64,000 bases of DNA, taken from NCBI RefSeq assembly GCF_029255285.1, contig NZ_JAPUVI010000055.1, forward strand, positions 1 to 64,000. Direction: 5' to 3'. Positions within the stretch are counted from its first letter, which is position 1. Each line of letters begins with the position of its first letter. Positions 8,918-20,367 of this stretch are shown here, one piece after another. The notes beneath the pieces are model-generated. The model was not told the origin of the DNA, did no database searches, and worked only from the letters and a program-made list of their open reading frames with translations. Origin of the DNA: Accumulibacter sp. (lineage in GTDB: Bacteria; Pseudomonadota; Gammaproteobacteria; Burkholderiales; Rhodocyclaceae). The position numbers were made by a program, and so were the translations under genes.

Positions 8918-9895
8918 ATGTTCGCCTACCTCGTTCGCCGCCTGCTCTACGCACTGCCGATCCTGGTCGGCGTGAACCTGATCACCTTCGCGCTCTTCTT
9001 CGTCGTCAATACGCCGGACGACATGGCGCGCCTGCAGCTTGGCGTCAAGCGCGTGACGCCGGAAGCGATCGCCAAGTGGAAGGCCGAACGCGGCTACGAC
9101 CGGCCGCTCTTCGTCAATCCTGCGGCGGCCGGTCTCGGCGTGCTCACCGAAACGATCTTCTTCGCCAAGTCGGTGCGCATGTTCGCCGGCGATTTCGGGC
9201 GCGCCGAGGACGGCCGCGACATCGCGCGCGAGATTCGCTCGCGCCTCGGGCCGTCGCTCGCCATCGCGTTGCCGACCTTCGTTCTCGGTCTGCTGGTCAC
9301 CGTTTCGCTGGCCTTGCTTCTCACCTTCTTTCGCGCCAGCTATCTCGACTTCTGGGGCGTCGTCGTCTGTGTGGCGATGATGTCGATCTCCGGTCTGTTT
9401 TACATCATCGGTGGCCAGTACCTGGTCAGCAAGCTGTGGAAGCTGGTGCCGATCTCGGGCTACGGCGGCGGCCTCGAAGCCTGGAAATTTCTCATCCTGC
9501 CGCTGGCGATCGGCGTCGTTTCCGGCATCGGTTCGTCGACGCGCTGGTATCGCACGATCTTCATCGAGGAAATTTCGCGCGACTATGTGCGCACGGCGCG
9601 CGCCAAGGGGCTGTCCGAGCTGAACGTGCTGTTCCGGCATGTGTTGCGCAATGCGATGATTCCCATCCTGACCGGTGTCGTCGTCGTCATTCCGCTGCTC
9701 TTCCTGGGTTCGCTGCTCAGCGAATCGTTCTTCGGCATTCCCGGCCTCGGCAGCTACACGATAGACGCGATCAAAGCGCAGGACTTCGCCGTGGTGCGCG
9801 CGATGGTCTTCATCGGCTCGCTGCTCTACATCGTCGGCCTGATGCTGACCGATGTTTCCTATACCTTCGTCGATCCGCGGATTCGCTTCCACTGA
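8918..9895 (+). CDS. Peptide ABC transporter permease (OppB/YejB type)
   Basis: 325 residues. It opens MFAYLVRRLLYALPILVGV, the usual first transmembrane helix of OppB/DppB-like permeases. The cytoplasmic EAA loop is DYVRTARAKGLSELNVLF, which contacts the ATPase. The C-terminus VDPRIRFH is typical of the family. AAAGGAG lies 9 nt upstream of the ATG, and the gene starts 16 bp after the binding-protein gene. Its TGA overlaps the ATG of the next permease (TGATG). It forms the membrane channel together with the next gene. Confidence 0.93.
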   Translation: MFAYLVRRLLYALPILVGVNLITFALFFVVNTPDDMARLQLGVKRVTPEAIAKWKAERGYDRPLFVNPAAAGLGVLTETIFFAKSVRMFAGDFGRAEDGRDIAREIRSRLGPSLAIALPTFVLGLLVTVSLALLLTFFRASYLDFWGVVVCVAMMSISGLFYIIGGQYLVSKLWKLVPISGYGGGLEAWKFLILPLAIGVVSGIGSSTRWYRTIFIEEISRDYVRTARAKGLSELNVLFRHVLRNAMIPILTGVVVVIPLLFLGSLLSESFFGIPGLGSYTIDAIKAQDFAVVRAMVFIGSLLYIVGLMLTDVSYTFVDPRIRFH

Positions 9896-11319
9896 TGGAC
9901 TTTCTCCCGATCCTGCTCTGGTCCGACCTGCTGATCTGGCTGCTGGTGCTGGCGGCGCTCGTTCTGGGCGGGTGGTCGGCGCGCAACCCGCTGCTGCGCG
10001 CCGCCTGGCGGCGGGTCGGCCGCAGCCGCGCCGGGATGGCGTCGGCGACGGTGCTGATCGTCTTCGTCGTCGTCGGCCTGCTCGATTCCCTGCACTACCG
10101 GCCGCGCCTGGAAAGCCGCGCCGGCCAGCCGACGGCCTACGCCGTCGAGGTGCTGTCGCTGCTCGACGCGTTGCTGACACCGCTGCGCACGCGCAGCGAG
10201 AAAACCTATTCCGCGCCACTGGCGACGCGCGCCTACGCCAAGGAAGCGATCGACAGCCGCGACGCCGACGGGCAGTTGCGCCAACGGCGCGACTATCCGC
10301 GCCTCAAGTATGGTGGCGCGCACCTGGGTGCCGACGAGGCGCGACGCGACGCCGACGTCGGCCAGCGGCTGTGGCGCGGACTGGCGATCGCGCTCGTCGT
10401 CTGGTCAGCCGTGGCGGCGGCGACGACGGCCGCGCTGGCGCGCGCCGCGGGCGCTTCGCCGGGCGAGGCGTGGCGGCGAATCTGGCGCAACGAGTGCGAC
10501 TTCGCCTGGAACGCGGTGCTCGCCACCAGCGCGGCGCTCCTGCTGCTCGCTTCGTCGATCGCGACGCTGGCGGTCGATTATCACGTCTTCGGCACCGACA
10601 AGGTCGGCCAGGACGTGCTCTACCAGATTTTCAAGAGCGTGCGCACGGCCCTGGTCATCGGCCTGCTGACGACGCTGGTCACGCTGCCGCTGGCCATCGT
10701 TTTCGGCGTCCTGGCCGGCTATTTCCGCGGCTGGGTAGACGATCTGATCCAGTATCTGTACACGACGCTGAGTTCGATTCCCGGGGTTCTGTTGATCGCC
10801 GCCGCGGTGCTCATGATGCAGGTGCTGATCGACACGCATCCGCAGTGGTTCGCCACGGCCGCCGAGCGCGCCGACCTGCGTTTGCTGGCGCTGTGTTTCG
10901 TTCTCGGGCTGACGAGCTGGACCGGCCTGTGCCGGCTGCTGCGCGGCGAGACGCTGAAGCTGCGCGAACTGGAGTACATCCAGGCGGCGCAGTCCTTCGG
11001 CGTGGCCGACCTGCGCATCATCGGGCGCCACATCCTGCCCAATCTGATGCATCTGGTGATCATCGCGCTGGTGATGGATTTTTCGAGCCTGGTGCTGGCC
11101 GAGGCGGTGCTGTCCTACGTCGGCATCGGCGTCGATCCGACGATGATCAGCTTCGGCACGATGATCAACAACGCGCGTCTCGAGCTGGCGCGCGAACCCA
11201 TGGTCTGGTGGTCGCTGGCGGCGGCCTTCGTTTTCCTGTTCGCGCTGGTGCTGGCGGCGAATCTGCTGGCCGACGCGGTGCGCGACGCTTTCGATCCCCG
11301 CCTGGCGGGGGCGGCATGA
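9895..11319 (+). CDS. Peptide ABC transporter permease (OppC/YejE type) with long N-terminal extension
   Basis: 474 residues, clearly longer than usual OppC/YejE proteins of about 300-350. The C-terminal half is a standard permease: YHVFGTDKVGQDVLYQIFKS, several membrane helices, and the EAA loop EYIQAAQSFGVADLRIIGRH. The N-terminal 220 residues carry two extra hydrophobic segments (near 10-25 and 48-62), a charged soluble stretch including KYGGAHLGADEARRD, and another helix pair. The insert must lie between early helices, probably in the periplasm. It overlaps the previous gene by one base and the next by four (ATGA), showing tight coupling. The role of the insert is unknown. Confidence 0.9.
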   Translation: MDFLPILLWSDLLIWLLVLAALVLGGWSARNPLLRAAWRRVGRSRAGMASATVLIVFVVVGLLDSLHYRPRLESRAGQPTAYAVEVLSLLDALLTPLRTRSEKTYSAPLATRAYAKEAIDSRDADGQLRQRRDYPRLKYGGAHLGADEARRDADVGQRLWRGLAIALVVWSAVAAATTAALARAAGASPGEAWRRIWRNECDFAWNAVLATSAALLLLASSIATLAVDYHVFGTDKVGQDVLYQIFKSVRTALVIGLLTTLVTLPLAIVFGVLAGYFRGWVDDLIQYLYTTLSSIPGVLLIAAAVLMMQVLIDTHPQWFATAAERADLRLLALCFVLGLTSWTGLCRLLRGETLKLRELEYIQAAQSFGVADLRIIGRHILPNLMHLVIIALVMDFSSLVLAEAVLSYVGIGVDPTMISFGTMINNARLELAREPMVWWSLAAAFVFLFALVLAANLLADAVRDAFDPRLAGAA

Positions 11320-13361
11320 GCCCGGCGTCGGCGGTGGACGATAGCGGCGCCGGGCGGCTGCTCGAGGTGCGCGCGCTGCGTGTCGCCTTCGTTGGCGGGG
11401 CAGCCGGCGCGCTGCTGCCGGCGGTCGACGGCGTCGATTTCGAGATCGCCGCCGGCGAAACGCTGGCCTTGCTCGGCGAATCAGGCTGCGGCAAGTCGGC
11501 GACGGCGCTTGCCTTGTTGCGCCTGTTGCCGGCCGCCGGCCGGATCGTCGGCGGCGCCGTGCGCTTTGCCGGGCGCGATCTGCTGCGCCTGCCCGAGGCC
11601 GCGATGCGCGGTGTGCGCGGCGGCGGCCTGGCGATGATCTTCCAGGAGCCGGCGACCAGCCTCAATCCGGTCTCGACCGTCGGTCGTCAGCTCGCCGAAG
11701 TGCTCGCGTGCCATCTCGGGCTGGCCGGCGCCGCGGCGCGCGAGCGTTCGCTCGAACTGTTGAACGCGGTCGGCATTGCCGACCCGGCGCGCCGTCTCGG
11801 CGAGTATCCCTTCCAGCTCTCGGGCGGCATGAAGCAGCGCGTGATGATCGCCATGGCGCTGGCCGGCAATCCGCGCCTGCTGATCGCCGACGAGCCGACG
11901 ACGGCGCTCGACGTCACCATCCAGGCGCAGATCCTCGAGCTGTTGCGCCGCCTGCAGGTCGAACGGGCGATGGGCATGCTGCTCATCACGCACGATCTCG
12001 GCGTCGTCGCGCAGATGGCGACGCGCGTCGGCGTCATGTACGCCGGCGAAGTCGTCGAGCAGGCGCCGCGCAACGTCTTTTTCGGCGCGCCGTGCCATCC
12101 CTACACGCGCATGCTGTTCGCCGCGCTGCCCGATCTGGCACGGCGTCGCGGTCGGCTGGCGACCATCGCCGGGCAGCCGCCCCGGCTGTCGGAAATGCCC
12201 GGTGGCTGCCGTTTCGCCGCGCGTTGCCCGCAGGTGCAGGAGATTTGCCGACACCAGTCGCCGGTCTGGCAACAGGTGGCGGACGGGCATCTGGTGCGCT
12301 GTCATTTCGCCGGCCATCCGGGCGGTGAAAGCGGCGCCGCGGCAGCCGATATTCTGCCTGGCGCCGACGTCGTGGCCCGGCAGGCCACGGCGGAGCCGCC
12401 GCTGCTCGCGGTCGACGACCTGCGCGTGCACTTTGCGATCCGCCGCGGCATCCTGCAACGTACCGTCGGCTACGTGCGGGCGGTCGATGGCGTCTCGCTC
12501 GAACTGGCACGCGGCCGGACTTTGGCGCTGGTCGGCGAGTCGGGCTGCGGCAAGACGACGGTCGGCAAGGCGATCCTGCAACTGATCGCCAGCAGCGGCG
12601 GCAGCGTCCGCCTGCTCGGCCAGGAAGTGAGCGGCCTGCCGCGCCGCGCGCTGCGGCCGTTGCGGCGCAGTTGGCAGATGATCTTCCAGGATCCTTTCGC
12701 GTCGCTCAATCCGCGCCTGTCGATCGGCGAGATCATCGGCGAGGGAATGCAGGCGCTGGGCATCGCGGTGCAAGGGCAGGGCAGGGCGGCGGCGATCGCC
12801 ACCGTGTTGCAGCAGGTCGGGCTCGACGGCGCCGCCGCCGGGCGCTACCCGCACGAGTTCTCGGGGGGGCAGCGGCAGCGTATCGCGATAGCGCGCGTTC
12901 TGGCCGTGCAACCCGATCTGGTGATCTGCGACGAACCGACCTCGGCGCTGGACGTTTCGGTGCAGGCACAGATCCTCAACCTGCTCGGCCGGCTGCAGGA
13001 CGAGATGGGGCTCGCCTACCTGTTCATCACGCACAACTTCGCGGTCGTCGACCATCTGGCGCACGAGGTGGCGGTGATGTACCTCGGGCGCATCGTCGAG
13101 CGCGGGACGGTCGACGAGGTATTGCGTTCGCCGCATCACCCCTACACGCGCGCCCTGCTGTCGGCGGTGCCCAGCCCACGGCTCGGCGCGCCAGTCGATT
13201 TCATCCGTTTGCCGGGGGAGATTCCGTCGCCGGCCGATCCGCCACGCGGCTGTCACTTCAACCCGCGTTGTCGGCAGGCCAGCACCATCTGCCGCGACAG
13301 CTATCCCGCGCCCACCGCCTTGTCGGCGACGCACACGGTGCGCTGCCACCTCTATCCGTAG
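11316..13361 (+). CDS. Peptide ABC transporter, fused double ATPase (YejF type)
   Basis: 681 residues with two complete nucleotide-binding domains in one chain. Domain 1 has Walker A GESGCGKS (54-61), signature LSGGMKQRV and Walker [13 protein letters not shown]. Domain 2 has Walker A GESGCGKT (about 407-414), signature FSGGQRQRI and Walker [13 protein letters not shown]. Each half ends with the OppD/F-type C-terminal segment carrying cysteines ([12 protein letters not shown] and [12 protein letters not shown]). This DppD-DppF or YejF-like fusion energises uptake through the two upstream permeases. Translation overlaps the preceding stop (ATGA). Single-chain double ATPases are characteristic of YejF, GsiA and related importers. 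Confidence 0.95.
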   Translation: MSPASAVDDSGAGRLLEVRALRVAFVGGAAGALLPAVDGVDFEIAAGETLALLGESGCGKSATALALLRLLPAAGRIVGGAVRFAGRDLLRLPEAAMRGVRGGGLAMIFQEPATSLNPVSTVGRQLAEVLACHLGLAGAAARERSLELLNAVGIADPARRLGEYPFQLSGGMKQRVMIAMALAGNPRLLIADEPTTALDVTIQAQILELLRRLQVERAMGMLLITHDLGVVAQMATRVGVMYAGEVVEQAPRNVFFGAPCHPYTRMLFAALPDLARRRGRLATIAGQPPRLSEMPGGCRFAARCPQVQEICRHQSPVWQQVADGHLVRCHFAGHPGGESGAAAADILPGADVVARQATAEPPLLAVDDLRVHFAIRRGILQRTVGYVRAVDGVSLELARGRTLALVGESGCGKTTVGKAILQLIASSGGSVRLLGQEVSGLPRRALRPLRRSWQMIFQDPFASLNPRLSIGEIIGEGMQALGIAVQGQGRAAAIATVLQQVGLDGAAAGRYPHEFSGGQRQRIAIARVLAVQPDLVICDEPTSALDVSVQAQILNLLGRLQDEMGLAYLFITHNFAVVDHLAHEVAVMYLGRIVERGTVDEVLRSPHHPYTRALLSAVPSPRLGAPVDFIRLPGEIPSPADPPRGCHFNPRCRQASTICRDSYPAPTALSATHTVRCHLYP

Positions 13362-13420
13362 GCGTGGCCGGGGTCACCCTCTCGGCCATGGTCGAGGCTG
13401 CCCACGGCGCGGCGGGCCGC

Positions 13421-15493
13421 TCAGAGGGTGTTCTGGACGAGCTGGATGGTCAGCGTCTGGCCCGCTTTGATGTCGGTCGGCTGCAGGCGGTTCCAGCGCA
13501 GCAGGTCGTCTTTCTCGACCTTGAACTGACGGGCGATCGAGACCAGCGTGTCGCCCCGGCGGATCGTGTACTGGGCGAGCCGGGTCGACTTGCGGGCGTT
13601 CGGCTTGGCCGGCTCGGTCGCGGTATCGGCCTTCTTGCCCGCTTTGGCGTCGCTGCCGGCGACCTTCTGACGGTTGTCGGCGGTCGCCTTGCCGGGGCGA
13701 CTGGCGGTGGCGACTTCAGGCGCTTCTTGCCGCGCCTTGCTGCTGCCCGCCGCCGACGCCTTGCCGGCCGGTTCGGGCGCGTTGAGCGCCAGCCGGCTTC
13801 CGGCGGTCAGCCGCTCCGTCGGCAGTCTGTTGATCTGTTTCAGTTCGGACGGACTCATTCCGTAGCGTTTGGCGACTTCGCTCAGCGTCTCGCCCTTCTG
13901 CACGACATGCGTCCTCGTCGGCGCGACGACCGGCGCCGCTTCGCTGCGCGTGGCGGCCGGCTTGCTCTCCACGGCCGCCAGCGCGCTGGCGCGCGTCGCC
14001 GGCGCCGGCCGACTGTTCGTTTCAGCAGCGGCGGCGACCGTGAGCCGGGTGCCGGCATTCACCTGGTTGGCCCGCAAGCCATTGAGCTGCTTCAGCTCGG
14101 CCAGACTGAGACCGTAGCGCTGCGCCACCTTGACCAGCGTTTCGCCTCTGGCCACGGTATGCGAGCGAGTCGCTGCGACGGGCGCCGGTTCGAATTTGGG
14201 CAGGCGTGGTTCCGCGGCGGCGCGTGCCGGTGGCTCGGGAGCCACTTCCTGTTCGGGCAGACCGGCCAGATCGGCGGCCTCCGCACCCTCCGACCCGGCG
14301 ACCAACAGCGTCTGGCCGGCCGAGAGCTTGATGCGGCCGTTGATGCCGTTGACCGCCTTGAGGTTGGCCACCGTCATACCGAAGCGCGGCGCGACCTGTT
14401 CGAGCTTCTCGCCGGCGCGCAAGGTGTAGGCCTGCCACGACGAGAGCGGCTTGTCGCTGCCTTCGTGGGCTTCGAGATTGCTGATGAAGGTGTCGACCTT
14501 GTCGGCCGGAATGACCATCGGCGTTTCGGACTTGATGACCGGCCGATTGTGCGCCGGGTTCAGTGCCACGAACTCCTTGACCGGCATCCCGGCGAGTTCG
14601 GCGGCGAGCTTGACGTCGATGTTGGCGGTCTTGGTGACCGTCGCGAAATAGGGGCGGTTGGGAACGCCGCGGATGTTCAGGTTGGCGAGAATGTTCGGGT
14701 TGCTGAAGATGTTCTTCAGAGCTTGCAGTTTGGGCACGTATTGCCGGGTTTCCTCAGGCATTTTCAGGCTCAGGTAATCGGTCGGCAGTCCTTGCGCCGC
14801 GTTCTTGCTGATCGCCCGGCCGACGGCGCCTTCGCCCCAGTTGTACGAGGCCAGCGCCAGGTGCCAGTCGCCGTGCAGTTCGTAAATGTATTGCAGATAC
14901 TCGAGCGCGGCGGCGGTCGACGCGACGATGTCCCGCCGGCCGTCGATCCACCAGTTCTGCTCGAGCTTGTACTGCCGGCCGGTTGCCGGGACGAACTGCC
15001 AGAGGCCGGACGCGTGGCTGCGCGAATAGGCGGTCGGGTTGTAGGCGCTCTCGACCATCGGCAGCAGGGCAAGTTCCATCGGCATGCCGCGCTTCTCGAT
15101 CTCCTCGACGATGTGGTGCAGGTAGCGGCTGCTGCGCTCGACCATGCGGCGCAGGGATTCCGGGTGGTTGAGATACCACTGCTGGTGGTGGAGGACCAGC
15201 GAGTTGTTGATGTTGGGCATCGAGAAGCCCTGGCGAATGCGCTGGTAGAGCTCTTCGGGTTCGGAGGTCAGGTCGATGGTCTCGGGAAGCGCGCTTGGCG
15301 CGACCAGTTCGATGACCGGCAAAGCGCCGTCGGTACCGATCTGCAGTGTGGAGTCACCGCTTGCGGCGCGGTTGGCGCTGCGCTCCGGCGGTGTGGCGAG
15401 GAGTGAGCGAAAGCCCTGTCCAGTCGCTTCCTCGGCAGAAGCGGCACCGCAGGAAAGAGAAAAAGCGATAGCGAACGCGATGCGTGGCGTCAT
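13421..15493 (-). CDS. MltD-like membrane-bound lytic murein transglycosylase with four LysM domains
   Basis: 690 residues. After a signal peptide (FAIAFSLSCGAASA) comes a family 1 lysozyme-like SLT domain with the catalytic Glu at about 148 (MVESAYNPTAYS) and the motifs ASGLWQFVPATGRQY and YNWGEGAVGRA. Four LysM peptidoglycan-binding modules follow near 397, 444, 528 and 641, starting YTLRAGE, HTVARGE, HVVQKGE and YTIRRGD, separated by Ala/Pro-rich linkers. The E. coli enzyme is about 450 residues with two LysM domains, so this one is extended. It should cleave glycan strands with 1,6-anhydro-muramyl ends in the periplasm. The gene is monocistronic, isolated by a terminator upstream. Confidence 0.93.
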   Translation of the reverse strand: MTPRIAFAIAFSLSCGAASAEEATGQGFRSLLATPPERSANRAASGDSTLQIGTDGALPVIELVAPSALPETIDLTSEPEELYQRIRQGFSMPNINNSLVLHHQQWYLNHPESLRRMVERSSRYLHHIVEEIEKRGMPMELALLPMVESAYNPTAYSRSHASGLWQFVPATGRQYKLEQNWWIDGRRDIVASTAAALEYLQYIYELHGDWHLALASYNWGEGAVGRAISKNAAQGLPTDYLSLKMPEETRQYVPKLQALKNIFSNPNILANLNIRGVPNRPYFATVTKTANIDVKLAAELAGMPVKEFVALNPAHNRPVIKSETPMVIPADKVDTFISNLEAHEGSDKPLSSWQAYTLRAGEKLEQVAPRFGMTVANLKAVNGINGRIKLSAGQTLLVAGSEGAEAADLAGLPEQEVAPEPPARAAAEPRLPKFEPAPVAATRSHTVARGETLVKVAQRYGLSLAELKQLNGLRANQVNAGTRLTVAAAAETNSRPAPATRASALAAVESKPAATRSEAAPVVAPTRTHVVQKGETLSEVAKRYGMSPSELKQINRLPTERLTAGSRLALNAPEPAGKASAAGSSKARQEAPEVATASRPGKATADNRQKVAGSDAKAGKKADTATEPAKPNARKSTRLAQYTIRRGDTLVSIARQFKVEKDDLLRWNRLQPTDIKAGQTLTIQLVQNTL

Positions 15494-15585
15494 CCGTAGT
15501 TCCTGTTCTCGTGATCGGGCGGGTGCCAGTTCATCCCGCGGCGGCGCGGGATCGCCTGGTCGAATGGTTTGCGTGCAGATCGAGG

Positions 15586-15591
15586 ATTATA
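15586..15591 (-). promoter_or_regulatory. Candidate -10 element for the transglycosylase gene
   Basis: A perfect TATAAT on the minus strand, about 95 nt upstream of the ATG at 15493. No good -35 is visible at 16-18 nt. It lies downstream of the tRNA terminator, so a separate promoter is expected here. Confidence 0.45.
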
Positions 15592-15654
15592 GAGCAAAGG
15601 CGCGAGCGAAGTGGACGGCATTCTCGGCACACTGCCGGGCGGTGAGCCCGGCGA

Positions 15655-15679
15655 GAAAAAAAGCCCTGTCGGGTGGGCT
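15655..15679 (-). terminator. Rho-independent terminator of tRNA-Asp
   Basis: On the minus strand AGCCC and GGGCT form a 5-bp stem around an 8-nt loop, immediately followed by a run of seven T. It starts 16 nt after the CCA end of the tRNA. Confidence 0.8.
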
Positions 15680-15694
15680 CTTGCTGCCTCTTGC

Positions 15695-15771
15695 TGGCGG
15701 AGTGGACGGGGCTCGAACCCGCGACCCCCGGCGTGACAGGCCGGTATTCTAACCAACTGAACTACCACTCC
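15695..15771 (-). tRNA. tRNA-Asp (anticodon GTC)
   Basis: A 77-nt cloverleaf with CCA encoded. The acceptor stem pairs GGAGTGG with CCACTCC and the discriminator is G. The D arm contains AGTTCAGTTGGTTAGAA, the anticodon loop CCTGTCACG gives GTC, and the T arm GCGGGTTCGAGCCCCGT is canonical. It has its own promoter and terminator and no other RNA gene beside it. Confidence 0.97.
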
Positions 15772-15822
15772 GTGCTTCCCGAATGGCCGCCTTGCACTTG
15801 CGGCGTATCAGGTGAGGTGCGC

Positions 15823-15850
15823 ATTATAACGGTTTTTGCGGGGCAGACAA
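15823..15850 (-). promoter_or_regulatory. Promoter of tRNA-Asp
   Basis: Minus strand: -35 TTGTCT (15845-15850), 16-nt spacer, perfect -10 TATAAT (15823-15828). The predicted start is about 45 nt before the mature tRNA 5' end. Confidence 0.75.
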
Positions 15851-15887
15851 GAGGCAGTTCGGCAACTGTTGGTCGACGCTGGCCAAC

Positions 15888-17324
15888 TCATTGAATGGCG
15901 CCGACGAAGGCATCGATGGTTGGCCTGGCTTGCCGCAGGTGTTGCAGACAGTCCTGCCAGTAGCTGGCTGGCAGGGCGAGAGCGTCGAGTCGGGAGCTGA
16001 CTTCGGCGTTGCTCGGGTGCGGCGTGCAGTCGACGGCAAGCGCGGCGTAGGCGGCCTGGTCGGCGAGGCCGATCAGGCGGCAGAAGGTGCCTTCGTCGCC
16101 TGCTGCGGCGGGGTCGTGGTGGTGGGCAATGGCGGCCACGTAGCGCGCCGGCAGGGCCCAGCGCTCGGCGACCATTTCGCCGACTTCCGGATGGGTGAAC
16201 TCGAACAGCGTCCGCTCGGCGTCCAGGCTGCTCATCGCCGTTCCACGGCACAGTTCGAGTACCCGCTGGTAAGCCGGTTCGGCCTGGACGGCGAAGATGA
16301 GCTTACCGATGTCGTGCAGCAGGCCGGCCATGAACGCTTCGTCGGGCGAGAACGGCTGGCGGGTGGCGAGAAAGCGCGCCGCGGTTGCGGTGGCGATCGA
16401 GTGCCTCCAGAAGTCCAGCAGATTCAGCCGCTCGGTCCGGAAAGCGTCGAAGGCGCCGACCGAGATGATCATTCCCTGCACATTGGTGAAACCCAGGACG
16501 CGCAGCGCTTCGGCGATGGTCTTCACACGGCGCGCGAAACCGAAGAAGGCCGAGTTGGCGACGCGCAGGATTTTGGCCGACAGCGCCAGGTCGTGCACGA
16601 TGACCCGCTCGACCGCCCGCGCGTCGCTGCCCGGATCCTGCATCACGCGCAGCGCCTGCAGGACGACGGTCGGCAGGGTCGGTACTTCGTACAGGTCGAG
16701 CGGCTTGAAACGCGCCACCGGCTCGGCTTCGCGCTTGTTGCCGCCCGAAATGTCGCCGAGTTCGAGCAGTTGTGGGGCGAGTCCGGGATGCATCAACTGG
16801 AAGACGTGTACGGGATGCGGCAGATCGCGCAGGCGCAGCATGCCCGTGTCGCGCAGGCTGGTCCCTTTGGGCAGAGCGCCGCGCAGCCGCGATTCGGTGG
16901 CCGAGGTGAGCAGCGTCTGGCCGCCCCGTGTCACGGCCAGCAGCCGGGCGCAGCGGTTGACCGTGGTGCCGAAGTAGTCGCCTTCGCACAGGTAGGCCGG
17001 GCCGGTATGCAGCGCGACGCGCACGCGCAGCGGTGCGTGTGTCGGCCACTTTTCGGCGCCGATGCCGGCCTGGATCTGGCAGGCGGCGGCGAGTGCGTCG
17101 GCGGCCTCGTCGAAAGTGACGCAGAACGCGTCGCCGACGGTCTTGAAGACGCAGCCGCGATGGTTTTCGATGGCGCCGGAGAGCAGTGCGTTGTGGCGCT
17201 GCAAGGCGGTGCGCATCGCTTCGGATTCGCGCTCCCAGAGGCTGGTCGACCCTTCGATGTCGGTAAACAGGAAGGTGAGCGTGATCAGCGACGCGTCGCC
17301 CAAAGTCAGCTCCACTTGTCCCAT
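15888..17324 (-). CDS. Class III nucleotide cyclase-HDOD domain signalling protein
   Basis: 478 residues. The N-terminal part (about 10-175) is a class III adenylate/guanylate cyclase: metal-binding FLFTDIEGST, KTVGDAFCVTF with the second Asp, and GTTVNRCARL supplying the Asn/Arg pair, so it looks catalytically intact. The C-terminal part (about 215-478) is an HDOD domain beginning LYEVPTLPTVVLQAL, with ILRVANSAFFG and an HD pair in AGLLHDIGKLIF. HDOD proteins act in signalling and surface-behaviour control; this fusion would join cAMP or cGMP synthesis to an HDOD output. ATG at 17324 begins MGQVELTLGD; an upstream in-frame ATG at 17411 adds a basic, unlikely extension. No membrane segment is seen. 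Confidence 0.87.
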   Translation of the reverse strand: MGQVELTLGDASLITLTFLFTDIEGSTSLWERESEAMRTALQRHNALLSGAIENHRGCVFKTVGDAFCVTFDEAADALAAACQIQAGIGAEKWPTHAPLRVRVALHTGPAYLCEGDYFGTTVNRCARLLAVTRGGQTLLTSATESRLRGALPKGTSLRDTGMLRLRDLPHPVHVFQLMHPGLAPQLLELGDISGGNKREAEPVARFKPLDLYEVPTLPTVVLQALRVMQDPGSDARAVERVIVHDLALSAKILRVANSAFFGFARRVKTIAEALRVLGFTNVQGMIISVGAFDAFRTERLNLLDFWRHSIATATAARFLATRQPFSPDEAFMAGLLHDIGKLIFAVQAEPAYQRVLELCRGTAMSSLDAERTLFEFTHPEVGEMVAERWALPARYVAAIAHHHDPAAAGDEGTFCRLIGLADQAAYAALAVDCTPHPSNAEVSSRLDALALPASYWQDCLQHLRQARPTIDAFVGAIQ

Positions 17325-17629
17325 GCGCAGCCTCGCTCCTTGCGCGGCGGGTTGCGCCGCCGTTCGACGATGTTCGGGCGACCAATGACGGATGAAATGC
17401 CCGACGGCCAAGAGCGGAAGTATCCCGGCTTCGACCGGCCGCCGTCAATGCCGATCGTCGTGCGGCGAACGGCGATCGGCGAAGCTTCGCACGGCGCGCG
17501 GCCGACGACCGGCGCGACAGATCGACCGGCTGCCGTACGGGCTGCGCCGAGGCGTGGGGAACGAGCATGCCGGCGCGATGTCTGTGCCTGAGTATCTGCG
17601 CGCCGCGCGTATCCGTAAGGAGTCCTTCG
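17325..17629. other. Divergent intergenic region, no gene seen
   Basis: 305 bp between the divergently transcribed cyclase-HDOD gene and acnA. Both promoters should lie here, but no convincing -10/-35 pair was found. The acnA ribosome binding site TAAGGAG is at 17616-17622. Confidence 0.5.
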
Positions 17630-20344
<2,715 letters not shown>

Positions 20345-20367
20345 ACCGGCCCGGAGCGTGCAGAATT

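Noticed and set aside
11316..13361. Two separate ATPase genes fused by a sequencing error
   Set aside because: The linker is in frame, both halves are complete, and single-chain double ATPases of this type are normal in Yej-like importers.
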